A stretch of DNA of 64,000 nt from contig CAZFUS010000003.1 of NCBI GenBank assembly GCA_964522485.1, positions 4,062-68,061 on the forward strand. Reading direction: 5' to 3'. The notes beneath the pieces were generated by a model. The model ran no database searches and was not told where the DNA came from. It saw only the letters and a list, made by a program, of their open reading frames with translations. Both the position numbers and the translations under genes were made by a program. This document shows, piece after piece, positions 44,462-53,436 of this stretch. The DNA comes from Methylohalomonas sp964522485 (GTDB taxonomy: Bacteria; Pseudomonadota; Gammaproteobacteria; Methylohalomonadales; Methylohalomonadaceae). How positions within the stretch are numbered: position 1 is the first letter of the stretch; each line of letters begins with the position of its first letter.

Positions 44462-45097
44462 ATGTTTCTGCATCGCAAGACCGCTACGTTGCCGCAGCCG
44501 GAACAGGCGCTGCCCGGCCGTGCCCAGCCACTGCCGACGAGTGCCAGCCATTATGTCAACGGTCATCCGATCAAACCGCCGTTCCCGGCGGGCCTGCAAC
44601 AGGCCGTGTTTGGCCTTGGCTGTTTCTGGGGCGCCGAACGCAAGTTCTGGCAGCTCAATGGTGTCTATACGACCGCTGTCGGCTATGCCGGCGGCTATAC
44701 GCCGAACCCGACCTATGAAGAGGTATGCAGCGGCCGTACCGGTCATGCCGAAGTCGTGCTGGTAGTCTACGATCCGGCACGCGTCACGTATGAAACTCTT
44801 CTAAAAGAGTTCTGGGAAGCGCACGATCCAACCCAGGGTATGCGCCAGGGCAATGATCTTGGTACGCAGTATCGCTCTGCCATTTATACTTATACTGAAG
44901 AACAGGCAGATGAAGCCATCCGGTCATACGAACGCTACGAATCAATGCTGCGCAAGGCCGGATATGGGGCGATCACAACCGAGATCCGCAGTGCCCCCGA
45001 GTTTTATTATGCCGAGGACTATCATCAGCAGTATCTGGCCAGGAATCCCTCCGGTTACTGCGGTCTCGCCGGCACCGGCGTGCAGTGTGCGATTTGA
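44462..45097 (+). CDS. msrA: Peptide methionine sulfoxide reductase A, cytosolic
   Basis: A 211-residue MsrA that reduces the S form of methionine sulfoxide. The catalytic motif is FGLGCFWGAERKFW (Cys about residue 54); further family words are VGYAGG, SGRTGHAEVVLVVYDP, HDPTQGMRQGNDLGTQYRSAIY and YAEDYHQQYLARNPSGYCG with a resolving Cys near the end. No signal peptide. The ATG at 44462 follows a GAGG-type ribosome site. It is the first of two msrA genes in the window; the other (55101) is exported. Confidence 0.95.
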   Translation: MFLHRKTATLPQPEQALPGRAQPLPTSASHYVNGHPIKPPFPAGLQQAVFGLGCFWGAERKFWQLNGVYTTAVGYAGGYTPNPTYEEVCSGRTGHAEVVLVVYDPARVTYETLLKEFWEAHDPTQGMRQGNDLGTQYRSAIYTYTEEQADEAIRSYERYESMLRKAGYGAITTEIRSAPEFYYAEDYHQQYLARNPSGYCGLAGTGVQCAI

Positions 45098-45276
45098 ATG
45101 ATCCTGGCAACTGCCTGCAGGCGATCGGAACTGGTTGAATTGGCAGTTTGTTGGGACGCGACGTTAATCTAGAAATCCGATCCGGTGCTGCCCGGATTTA
45201 CGATGCGGCAGCCGTTATGCCACTGCCCTGCCAGATGGACGGTGATGGGATCACAATCACGGGAAACCAATGGCTC

Positions 45277-47109
45277 ATGGTCCAGCAGCCGTCAACACCT
45301 GTACCGATTCATGCGGTATTCCGGTCGCTTTGTTACGTAGGTCTGTTGCTTGCTGTCAGCCAGCCTGCTCTGGGCGCGGATGCCGTACGCTGGGGCGAGT
45401 GGCGTTTCCATTCCGGCGATGACCCGGCCTGGGCCAGTCCCGGCTTCGATGACAGTGACTGGCCGGTTATCAGAGTACCGGGCGACTGGCAGGCGCAAGG
45501 TTTTGATGCGCGCGCCGGCATGGGGTGGTATCGGGTCCATTTCGAACTTCCGGCAGAGGCCCGGGGTTCGGATCTGGGGTTGATGCTGGGACATATCTTC
45601 AACGCCGATCAGGTATATCTGAACGGTATCCTGATCGGGGCAGAAGGTCACATCGGTAGCGACGCCGTCGAGGCCCACAGCAAGATCCGCGCATACCCGC
45701 TTCCGGGTACGGTGCTTCGCCCAGGGGATGATAATGTGCTGGCCGTACGCGTGATGAATACGGATTACACTGCCGGTATTGTCGGTGGACCGGTGGAGAT
45801 CGGCAATTACGAAATGATCAGCATGGAGGCGCAGAGTGCCGGTGACCGGATCAAGATAATTCAGGCCATGATCATGGGTCTGTTTCTGGTGATTGGACTG
45901 TTTTGCGTGTTTTTATTTATCAACGGTCTGCGCGTTCGTTCCCATGTTTATTTCGGTCTGTTTCTGGTACTGATTATTATAGCGACCTTTCTCGATTCTC
46001 TGATCTTCTACGATTATGGTATGAAAACACCCTTCATCCAGCGCATTATTTACGCACTGGAGTACGCCGCCCCGATTGTCCTCTTGTTGTTTGTAGCAGC
46101 CTTGTCAGAAGCGCGTCTCAGTAAATGGGAACAGGGCGCAATCACCATCGTTGGCTTGCTGGCACTGTTGTCTCTGGTGCCCGCTTCCACTCTGGAGACT
46201 ATTACTGCCGGTTACATCGATCAGCTGCATCTGGTCCGTACCTGCTGGTATGCCACACTGATACTGACTGCGTTCATGGTCGGTCGTGCATTGCAGGCAG
46301 CGCGTCATGGTTTTACGGGCGGCGTCGTGATTGCCATTGCTATGACACTGCCACCCATCGGCGGCCTTTTGAGCCGTCATGCAGCGGTGTTGCCGGGCGG
46401 GATCGATCCGGTGCTGATCGGTTTCGTAGCCATGACCTTGTTATTGTTGTTTGCCAAGGCCGGGCGTTATTTTGAAATGACCCAGCGTCTGCAGTCGCTG
46501 ACAGAGCATTTGACCAATGTGCAATCCATGGAACGCCAGCGGCTGGCACGCGATCTGCACGACAGTCTGGGGCAGAATCTGGTCAGCTTTCAGTTGAATC
46601 TGAAGATGACGGCCAGGCACGTTCAGCATCCATTATTGAATAACATGCTGGATGAAGTCGCGACCTGCATCCGCCGGCTGGATGATACACTGCGCGGTCT
46701 GCGGCCGACGGAACTCGCCCGCAGCAACCTGGCCGGTGTGATTCAACAGCACACGCGTCGCATGAGTGAGAACAGTGGCGTGACCATCGAAGCCCGGGCG
46801 GATTGCCCTGATCAATTGCCTGACAAGATTAAGGAAAACCTTTTCAATATCTTTCAGGAAGCACTGAACAACGCCATCAAACATGCCCGAGCCACTCATA
46901 TCGATGTCGAACTACGGTATCAGGATCGCTCGCTCCTGCTATTGGTCCGCGATGACGGCATAGGCTTTGATACCGCCGCTGATCATGATGATTCGCTGGG
47001 CATGCTGACCATGCGTGAGCGCGCGCAGCTGATCAATGCCCTGTTTCAGGTCGACAGTGCCTCCGGACGCGGGACCAGTGTGAGAGTCGAGGTACCCCTG
47101 AATGATTAA
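45277..47109 (+). CDS. Histidine kinase with GH2-like sugar-binding sensor and 7-helix membrane domain
   Basis: A 610-residue sensor. After a signal helix (FRSLCYVGLLLAVSQPALGA) residues ~35-190 resemble the beta-sandwich of GH2 enzymes: WGEWRFHSGDDPAWASPGFDDSDWPVIRVPGDWQ, FNADQVYLNGILIG, NVLAVRVMN. A 7TMR-DISM-like block of seven helices (about 205-400) follows, then a HisKA_3 kinase: VQSMERQRLARDLHDSLGQNLVSFQLNL (His about 430), and an HATPase with EALNNAIKHARATHID and GDIGFD-like DDGIGFD. The response-regulator start overlaps its stop. The ATG at 45277 gives the cleanest signal region; earlier starts at 45148 or 45235 are possible. It probably senses a sugar-like ligand. Confidence 0.8.
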   Translation: MVQQPSTPVPIHAVFRSLCYVGLLLAVSQPALGADAVRWGEWRFHSGDDPAWASPGFDDSDWPVIRVPGDWQAQGFDARAGMGWYRVHFELPAEARGSDLGLMLGHIFNADQVYLNGILIGAEGHIGSDAVEAHSKIRAYPLPGTVLRPGDDNVLAVRVMNTDYTAGIVGGPVEIGNYEMISMEAQSAGDRIKIIQAMIMGLFLVIGLFCVFLFINGLRVRSHVYFGLFLVLIIIATFLDSLIFYDYGMKTPFIQRIIYALEYAAPIVLLLFVAALSEARLSKWEQGAITIVGLLALLSLVPASTLETITAGYIDQLHLVRTCWYATLILTAFMVGRALQAARHGFTGGVVIAIAMTLPPIGGLLSRHAAVLPGGIDPVLIGFVAMTLLLLFAKAGRYFEMTQRLQSLTEHLTNVQSMERQRLARDLHDSLGQNLVSFQLNLKMTARHVQHPLLNNMLDEVATCIRRLDDTLRGLRPTELARSNLAGVIQQHTRRMSENSGVTIEARADCPDQLPDKIKENLFNIFQEALNNAIKHARATHIDVELRYQDRSLLLLVRDDGIGFDTAADHDDSLGMLTMRERAQLINALFQVDSASGRGTSVRVEVPLND

Positions 47110-47731
47110 AGTGCTTGTTGTGGATGATCACACTCTATTTCGCCAGGGTGTCATCAATTTGCTGAATCAGGTTGATGACGTTGACGTTGTCGGTGAGGCT
47201 GGCTCCGGTACCGACGCTTTGCAACTGGCCGCGGAGCTCACACCTGATGTCATCGTTATGGATATCATGATGAAGGGCAGAGACGGGATCAGCACCACGC
47301 GCGAACTGCAGAATACCGGCAGCAGTGCGAAAGTCGTACTGGTAACCATGTATCGTGAATGGCATTTCATCGAACGAGCGCGCAACGAGGCCAAGGTCGA
47401 TGGCTACGTACTCAAGCAGGATGCGTTCGAGGACCTCGTTCATGCCGTACGGATGGTCGCAGATGGCGGAACGTTCTTCAGCCCGTCGCTGGCCAGTGAA
47501 CTCGGTATTGATGCGGATGCGGCCGGAGGCGCCGCTTCTCTCACCGAGCGTGAGCGTCAGATTCTGGTGATGATTGCGGAAGGCTATAGTAGTCAGGCGA
47601 TCGCCTCGCAGCTGTTTGTCAGTATCAAGACCGTCGAGACGCACCGCCGGCATATCTCCCAGAAGCTGGATCTGCACGGACCGGCTGATTTTACCCGCTT
47701 CGCGATTAAGGTGGGTCTGGTTCAACCATGA
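47102..47731 (+). CDS. NarL/LuxR-family response regulator
   Basis: A 209-residue regulator. The receiver (residues 2-118) has the acidic pair D8/D9, acceptor D54 (VIVMDIMMKGRDG), Thr in VVLVTMY and Lys in GYVLKQD. The C-terminal HTH (residues 145-205) has the LuxR signature LTERERQILVMIAEGYSSQAIASQLFVSIKTVETHRRHISQKLDLH. The start overlaps the sensor kinase stop by eight bases. NarL-type regulators bind DNA as phosphorylated dimers. Targets are unknown; cbbQ begins 320 bp downstream on the same strand. Confidence 0.93.
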   Translation: MIKVLVVDDHTLFRQGVINLLNQVDDVDVVGEAGSGTDALQLAAELTPDVIVMDIMMKGRDGISTTRELQNTGSSAKVVLVTMYREWHFIERARNEAKVDGYVLKQDAFEDLVHAVRMVADGGTFFSPSLASELGIDADAAGGAASLTERERQILVMIAEGYSSQAIASQLFVSIKTVETHRRHISQKLDLHGPADFTRFAIKVGLVQP

Positions 47732-48049
47732 TCATGACGATTTCAGTACGGATATTTCCAGACTGTCTAATACGCGTTTCCGTCGGTCCGGCAGCGACGG
47801 CATTTAATTTATACTGCCGGAGAAATTCGATCCTGTAGTTGCCTGCTTCTGGCGGTGCCGGATGGAGAACTTACCCTTATCGGTCGGTTGAGTCCTCTGC
47901 GCATAAGTCGGTAAATTATGATGGAACGCAGCCGGCGGATTTCTTGTCTCAGTGTGTATTCGCCTGGGTTGACCATATTTTATGATGCTGATGGCAATAT
48001 TCCCCGCCAAGCTTCACCTGTCGCGGATAACACGCTAGTCTGGTCGATT
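47732..48049 (+). other. Intergenic region upstream of cbbQ
   Basis: About 318 bp with no gene. It holds a T/A-rich tract near 47980 (TTGACCATATTTTATGATG) that may contain a -35 box, but no clear -10 at the right spacing. I see no terminator hairpin after the response regulator. Confidence 0.4.
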
Positions 48050-48859
48050 ATGAGCAGTGTCATCAGAACTGAAAACTATAGCATCCGCGAGGAACCCTAC
48101 TATGAACCGCTCGGTGACGAGATAGCGGTATTCGAAGCAGCCTGGCGCAATCAATTGCCGGTGTTGCTGAAAGGTCCGACCGGTTGCGGCAAAACCCGCT
48201 TTATGGAATACATGAGCTGGTATCTGAAGCGGCCGATGATCACGGTGTCCTGTCACGACGATTTGACTGCTTCGGACCTGGTCGGCCGCTACCTGGTCAA
48301 GGGTGGCGAGACAGTCTGGGTGGACGGACCGCTGACCCGTGCTGTGCGCAGCGGCAGTCTGTGTTATCTCGATGAAATTGTCGAGGCGCGCAAGGATACC
48401 ACCGTGGTCATACATCCCCTGTGCGATGATCGGCGTCTGCTGCCAATCGACAAACTCGGAGAGATCGTTCCGGCGCCCCCGGAATTCTCATTGACGGTTT
48501 CCTACAATCCCGGCTATCAGAGTGTGCTCAAGGATCTGAAGCAGAGCACACGCCAGCGTTTTGTCGCGCTGGAATTCAGCTATCCACCGGCGGCACTTGA
48601 GGCAAAAGTCGTGATGAACGAATCCGGTGTCGATCAGGCTGCTGCGGAGCGTCTGGTACAGATTGCTCACATGACCCGGAACCTGAAAGACAATGGTCTG
48701 GAAGAAGGTGCGAGCACACGATTGCTGGTCAACGCCGGCAAACTCATGAGTGCCGGTGTCCTGGCGGCCAGCGCCTGCCATACCGCGATCGCCGAGGCAC
48801 TGACGGACGATCCGGATATGCTGGCGGCGATCCGGGAACTCATCGCGTCAGTGTATTAG
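48050..48859 (+). CDS. cbbQ: MoxR-type AAA+ ATPase, CbbQ/NirQ/NorQ family
   Basis: A 269-residue AAA+ protein. Walker A is LLKGPTGCGKTRFMEYMS (about residues 40-57), Walker B LCYLDEIVEARKD (about 106-118), sensor 1 near TVSYNPGYQSV and the second Arg in SCHDDLTASDLVGRYLVKGGETVWVDGP. CbbQ, with the VWA protein CbbO, uses ATP to remove inhibitory sugar phosphates from RuBisCO; the closely related NorQ/NirQ pair with NorD acts on nitric-oxide or nitrite enzymes. The neighbour at 48974 is the VWA partner. No RuBisCO or nor gene is in this window, so CbbQ versus NorQ is uncertain. Confidence 0.85.
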   Translation: MSSVIRTENYSIREEPYYEPLGDEIAVFEAAWRNQLPVLLKGPTGCGKTRFMEYMSWYLKRPMITVSCHDDLTASDLVGRYLVKGGETVWVDGPLTRAVRSGSLCYLDEIVEARKDTTVVIHPLCDDRRLLPIDKLGEIVPAPPEFSLTVSYNPGYQSVLKDLKQSTRQRFVALEFSYPPAALEAKVVMNESGVDQAAAERLVQIAHMTRNLKDNGLEEGASTRLLVNAGKLMSAGVLAASACHTAIAEALTDDPDMLAAIRELIASVY

Positions 48860-48973
48860 CTCATGGCTGAATAATTAGTAGACTGGCAACTCCAATCTCA
48901 TGTTTCTGTTGTTTGACTGATTAGCTATGAACTGTCGGCAATTAACTATCACCTATTCGCTATAAGCCAGGTT

Positions 48974-51211
48974 ATGGACCCCGATTCCCGCTGGATTCTG
49001 AAAGAAATGGTCAGTCATCAGAGTGACGGTCTTCTGGCGTCCCTGGATTCCACCAGAGCGCCGACGGTCAGCCGCGCCCGCTGGCGCTGGGTGCAGGGAC
49101 TGCTTACCAGGCACGCCGGTGGCGATCGCATTCTGCAGGCCCTGCAGCGGTTGAGCGAGGCCGAGCAATCGTTCGTCTTTCACTGGGTTGATGTCATCGC
49201 CCGCAGTGATACCGAGCTGGCGCGCGTTTTCGCCGGTCAGGCACCGGATGCATTGGCGTTGATGGATAAAGCCGGGGTTGAAGCCTGGCTGGTACGGGCC
49301 ATGGACGCCTACGACAAGCGCGGCCTGGGCAAGGGCGTGGCGTCTCTCGAAGATCTTCATCGCTTCGCCAGCGACTATGCCAGGCGCCACATCCGGGCTC
49401 ATCTGGATGAGCAACTGGCAATGCTGCAGCCGCTGATTATCGGTCTGGGCGGCCGCCCGCTGACTATCGCCTATAATGAATCGAGCCGGCATTCGCCTGC
49501 CACCGCTTACACCGACAGTGAATCGATCCATCTGCCGGCTGCTGTGCATCACTTTACCGAAGCACGCCTGAACCGTCTGCTCCTGCTCGGTCAGACTGTG
49601 TTTCTGTGGGCACAGAACCGCTACGGCACCTGGCGGCTGCAGTCGCTGGAAAAACTAATGGGTCTGCCTCACCCGGAACGCAGTCAGGTTGTTTACGCCA
49701 CGCTGGAACGCTTCCGTATCGAGGCCTGTCTTGCGCGCGATCTGCCCGGTCTGCACCGTCATCTAGATGAACTGCAGGCACAGGGCGAGCGCATGTCTGA
49801 ACTGAGCCCGGCCTGGCAGCAGGCGCGACAACGTCTGAGTGAACCGGAAGCCAGTGCCGATGACAGTCTGGATTGGATCCCCCGGCTGCGTGATGAGCCG
49901 CTGCCGGCGGTACCCTGTTACCAGGGCGGCATCCATCCGCAGCGAGTCCGGCAATTGCTGCTGAAACGGGTTGAACGCGAACGCCGGCAATTGCAGCAAT
50001 CCTTAAGCGAACTGCGACAGCCCGTGCACGGCAGCCAGACCGACGCCAACCAAAGCGAAGCCCGCACTGACGGGCAGAGCGAACAGCCTAGCGACCGGTT
50101 CTCCACTTCCCGGAGATCTGCTGATCGCGGTGGGCACGAGTACCGCCCGCAGCTCGAATACCAGGGCCGCAAAGTCAGAACACCGTCGGAAGTAAGGGGC
50201 TTGCTGACATCCATCCAGCAGGATCTGGGTGAGGTACCGGATGATTATCTGGCCGTCGGGGGGAATGACACGCCCTATGACGCTGATGCCGTGCAGGCCC
50301 GTGATCGCGATGATATCGCCGAGCCTTTACATTACGCCGAGGGCGCGCTTAGTTATCCGGAGTGGGATTACAATCGCCAGCGCTACCGCCGGGATTACTG
50401 CATCCTGCGCGAGCAGTCGGTCAGAGCCGGTGATCCCGGATTCATTCAGCAGACGCTGCAGAAATACCGTGGCCCACTGAAATCGATCCGGCGCAGCTTC
50501 GAGGCCATCCTGGGTGAGGACCGGCTGCTCAGGCGCCAGTCGGAGGGCGAAGACATCGATATCGACGCGTTGATCGAGGCACAGGCGGATCTTCGCCGCG
50601 GGGTCGAAATGGACAATCGCGTCTACAGTCACCATCGCCGCATCGACCGCGATATTGCCGTCATGTTCATGGTTGACATGAGCGGTTCCACCCGGGGCTG
50701 GATCAACGACGCCGAACGCGAAGCGCTGGTGCTGCTATGCGAAGCGCTGGAAACGCTGGGTGACCGCTACGCCATCTACGGTTTTTCCGGCCGCACGCAC
50801 AGCCGCTGCGCCATTTATCGCATCAAGCGTTTCGATGAAGCCTACGGTCATGACGTGCGCGGCCGTATCAGCGGCATCAGGCCGCAGACCTATACACGCA
50901 TGGGTGTTGCCATCCGCCATCTCGGCGGCCTGCTGCGGCAGGTACCGGCGCGGACCAAGCTACTGGTGACACTGTCAGATGGCAAGCCGGAAGATTACGG
51001 CAGCTATCGCGGCCGTTACGGCATCGAGGACACTCGCCGGGCGCTGATCGAGGCGCGCCGCAACGGTATCCACGCTTTCTGTGTCACTATCGATCAGGAA
51101 GGCGGCGACTATCTGCCGCATATGTACGGTCCGGCCAATTATGCGGTGATCGACCAGGTCGGCCAGTTACCGCTGAAGGTTGCCGACATCTACCGGCGGC
51201 TGACGACCTGA
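48974..51211 (+). CDS. cbbO: VWA-domain protein, CbbO/NorD family
   Basis: The 745-residue protein has a helical N-terminal region and a central linker, then a C-terminal von Willebrand A domain with the metal-ion-dependent adhesion site DMSGSTRGW (about residue 563) and TLSDGKPEDYG (about 665). The layout and partner (the upstream AAA+ ATPase) fit CbbO/NorD, the substrate-recognition half of a RuBisCO-activase-like or NO-reductase maturation machine. Between the two genes are about 110 bp with no obvious promoter. A central acidic/Arg segment and RFSTSRRSADRGGHEYRP precede the VWA domain. Confidence 0.85.
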   Translation: MDPDSRWILKEMVSHQSDGLLASLDSTRAPTVSRARWRWVQGLLTRHAGGDRILQALQRLSEAEQSFVFHWVDVIARSDTELARVFAGQAPDALALMDKAGVEAWLVRAMDAYDKRGLGKGVASLEDLHRFASDYARRHIRAHLDEQLAMLQPLIIGLGGRPLTIAYNESSRHSPATAYTDSESIHLPAAVHHFTEARLNRLLLLGQTVFLWAQNRYGTWRLQSLEKLMGLPHPERSQVVYATLERFRIEACLARDLPGLHRHLDELQAQGERMSELSPAWQQARQRLSEPEASADDSLDWIPRLRDEPLPAVPCYQGGIHPQRVRQLLLKRVERERRQLQQSLSELRQPVHGSQTDANQSEARTDGQSEQPSDRFSTSRRSADRGGHEYRPQLEYQGRKVRTPSEVRGLLTSIQQDLGEVPDDYLAVGGNDTPYDADAVQARDRDDIAEPLHYAEGALSYPEWDYNRQRYRRDYCILREQSVRAGDPGFIQQTLQKYRGPLKSIRRSFEAILGEDRLLRRQSEGEDIDIDALIEAQADLRRGVEMDNRVYSHHRRIDRDIAVMFMVDMSGSTRGWINDAEREALVLLCEALETLGDRYAIYGFSGRTHSRCAIYRIKRFDEAYGHDVRGRISGIRPQTYTRMGVAIRHLGGLLRQVPARTKLLVTLSDGKPEDYGSYRGRYGIEDTRRALIEARRNGIHAFCVTIDQEGGDYLPHMYGPANYAVIDQVGQLPLKVADIYRRLTT

Positions 51212-51390
51212 CATTTTTTGCCAGTATCTTTTCTTTTTGGAAAGGCCATCTACACTCTGCAGCAGTGCTGCAAATATCCATTGCATTGCCGTAAGGTTTG
51301 TATATATTGCGCGCGTTCGTCGATCGGCGGTCGGCGAGCCCCTGCTACCCACCCACACAGGCTGAATCGCCTGAGGAGTATTGTCGAGTC

Positions 51391-53337
51391 ATGAACAAGG
51401 AACGTCGTCCACGTACACGGCGCCTGCGCACGCGTACTTTTGGTCCGGTGGCCGATCTGGAACACCATCTGCCGACAGAATGGTGGAAGGAGCTGTTTGA
51501 TTCTTTATACCTGCGTACCGACGGTGACGTGGTCGAGAACGAGGCCAATACCGTTGCTGAAATTGACACACTGATCGAGAACACCGGCGTCAAACAGACT
51601 GACCGCATACTCGATCTGTGCTGCGGCCAGGGCCGGCACTGCATGGAACTGGCGCGCCGCGGGTTCAAACACATCACCGGTGTGGATCGTTCACGTTATC
51701 TGATTCGCCTCGCCAAACGCCGTGCGCGTAAACTCGGTTACGACATCAGCTTCCATGAAGGTGACGCGCGCAAGCTGCGTCTGGCCGATGACAGTCTTGA
51801 CTGCGTCATAATCATGGGTAACTCGTTCGGTTATTTCGATGTCGAGGAGGCCGATGCGCGTGTGCTGCTTGAAATCAAGGATGTGCTGCGCAGTGGCGGT
51901 ACGCTGGCTCTGGATCTGACCGACGGCGACTGGATGCGTGAGCATTTCGAACCGCGTTCGTGGGAATGGATCGATCAGAATTACTTTGTCTGCCGTGAGC
52001 GTTCACTGGCCGGTGACGGCCAGCGCCTGATCTCGCGTGAAGTCGTTGTCCACGCCGAGCGTGGCGTGATCGCTGATCAATTCTATGCGGAAAGACTTTA
52101 TTCGCGCGAACGCATACAGGGCCTGCTGAAACACATCGGTTTCGAGAATATCCGCATCCACGACAACATCCGCGCCGAATCCGATCGGAATCAGGATCTC
52201 GGTATGATGGGCAACCGCATTTTTATTACCACGCGGGCGCCGCGCAAGGCGGCGGTACAGCCGGTGAAAGGCCGCAAGCCGACCGATGTGACCGTACTGC
52301 TGGGTGACCCGCGTCTGCCGGATATGGTCAAGAAGGGTGGTCAGTTCAATGAGGAAGACATCGATACGGTCAACAGGCTCAAGGATGCACTGGCCGAAGT
52401 CAGCGGTTATAGATTCCGTTATCTCGACAATCACGCGGTCATGATAGAGGACCTTAACAAGAACCCGCCGGCGTTCGTGTTCAATCTGTGTGACGAAGGC
52501 TACAATAACGACGCCTTCAAGGAACTGCACGTCCCGGCGTTGCTGGAAATGATTGAAATTCCCTACACTGGCGCGGGGCCAGCGTGTCTGGCGCATTGTT
52601 ATGACAAGGCGCTGGTACGCGCTGTCGCCGAGAGTCTCGACGTCCCGGTGCCGCTGGAAACCTACGTCCAGGCCGAGGATCAGTCGGCCACGCTGCCTTC
52701 CATATTTCCGGCGATCCTGAAACCCAACTTCGGTGATTCCAGTATCGGCATCACCCAGAACGCGGTCGTGCACAATCCGAATGAACTGATCGCGTATTTA
52801 TCGAAACTGCATGAAACGTTACCGAACCGGCCAATCCTGGTACAGGAATTTCTGTCCGGCAACGAATTCAGCGTCGGCCTGGTCGGCAATCCGGAGCAGG
52901 GCCTGCGTGCGCTGCCGATCCTGGAAGTCGACTACAGTCAGCTGGATCAGTCGCTGCCGCGCATTCTCGGCTATGAGTCCAAATGGCTGCCGGATTCACC
53001 TTATTGGACCCAGATCCAGTACAAGGAGACCGAACTGTCGGAGAGCCAGCAGCGGCTGATGGTTGAATATTCCAATCGCCTGTTCGAACGATTAGGCTGC
53101 CGTGATTACGCGCGCTTCGACTTTCGCGCCGACATCCATGGCAACATCAAGCTGCTGGAAGTCAATCCAAATCCGGGCTGGTGCTGGGACGGCAAGCAGA
53201 ATCTGATGGCCGGTTTCGCCGGCATGCATTATGCCGATTTGCTGCAAGGGATTCTTGACGCCGCCGCCGAGCGCATCCGCCAGGCTCAGCGTAGTGCGGA
53301 CAAGGAGGAAGAACTGGCCAGGGCGGGGGCAGCGTAG
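51391..53337 (+). CDS. Fusion: SAM methyltransferase plus ATP-grasp ligase
   Basis: A 648-residue two-domain protein. Residues ~60-290 are a class I methyltransferase: DRILDLCCGQGRHCMEL (motif I), FKHITGVDRSRYLIRLAK, CVIIMGNSFGYFDVEEAD and SGGTLALDLTDGDWM. Residues ~330-640 are a D-Ala-D-Ala-ligase-like ATP-grasp: VTVLLGDPRLPD, FNLCDEGYNNDAF, ILKPNFGDSSIGI (ATP-binding), LVQEFLSGNEFSVGLVG, and KLLEVNPNPGWCW (Mg-binding Glu/Asn). The ATG at 51391 has a GAGGAG region upstream. It converges with an AstE-like gene; the next gene encodes a zincin. This matches a pattern of ATP-grasp ligase, AstE-like deacylase and peptidase that makes modified amides. Product unknown. Confidence 0.85.
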   Translation: MNKERRPRTRRLRTRTFGPVADLEHHLPTEWWKELFDSLYLRTDGDVVENEANTVAEIDTLIENTGVKQTDRILDLCCGQGRHCMELARRGFKHITGVDRSRYLIRLAKRRARKLGYDISFHEGDARKLRLADDSLDCVIIMGNSFGYFDVEEADARVLLEIKDVLRSGGTLALDLTDGDWMREHFEPRSWEWIDQNYFVCRERSLAGDGQRLISREVVVHAERGVIADQFYAERLYSRERIQGLLKHIGFENIRIHDNIRAESDRNQDLGMMGNRIFITTRAPRKAAVQPVKGRKPTDVTVLLGDPRLPDMVKKGGQFNEEDIDTVNRLKDALAEVSGYRFRYLDNHAVMIEDLNKNPPAFVFNLCDEGYNNDAFKELHVPALLEMIEIPYTGAGPACLAHCYDKALVRAVAESLDVPVPLETYVQAEDQSATLPSIFPAILKPNFGDSSIGITQNAVVHNPNELIAYLSKLHETLPNRPILVQEFLSGNEFSVGLVGNPEQGLRALPILEVDYSQLDQSLPRILGYESKWLPDSPYWTQIQYKETELSESQQRLMVEYSNRLFERLGCRDYARFDFRADIHGNIKLLEVNPNPGWCWDGKQNLMAGFAGMHYADLLQGILDAAAERIRQAQRSADKEEELARAGAA

Positions 53338-53343
53338 CTGCGC

Positions 53344-53436
53344 GTGAATAGTGAATAGTGAATAGTTGGATAGAGGGAACTGAAAAGTTCCCGGTCGTTT
53401 CCAATTTCACTTCACACTTCACACTTCACACTTCAC
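53344..53436. repeat. Heptamer-repeat element between the ligase fusion and the AstE-like gene
   Basis: Left arm: three copies of GTGAATA (53344-53364). Right arm: four copies of a CTTCACA-type heptamer (53407-53436), the inverse of GTGAAGT. The centre contains the perfect hairpin GGGAAC-tgaaaa-GTTCCC and CCAATTT, the latter shared with the element at 28314. The right end supplies the stop codon of the AstE-like gene. Confidence 0.7.

Noticed and set aside
48974..51211. Calling the VWA protein a cobaltochelatase subunit
   Set aside because: The AAA+ partner is of the CbbQ/NorQ type, and cobalt or magnesium chelatase subunits are absent.
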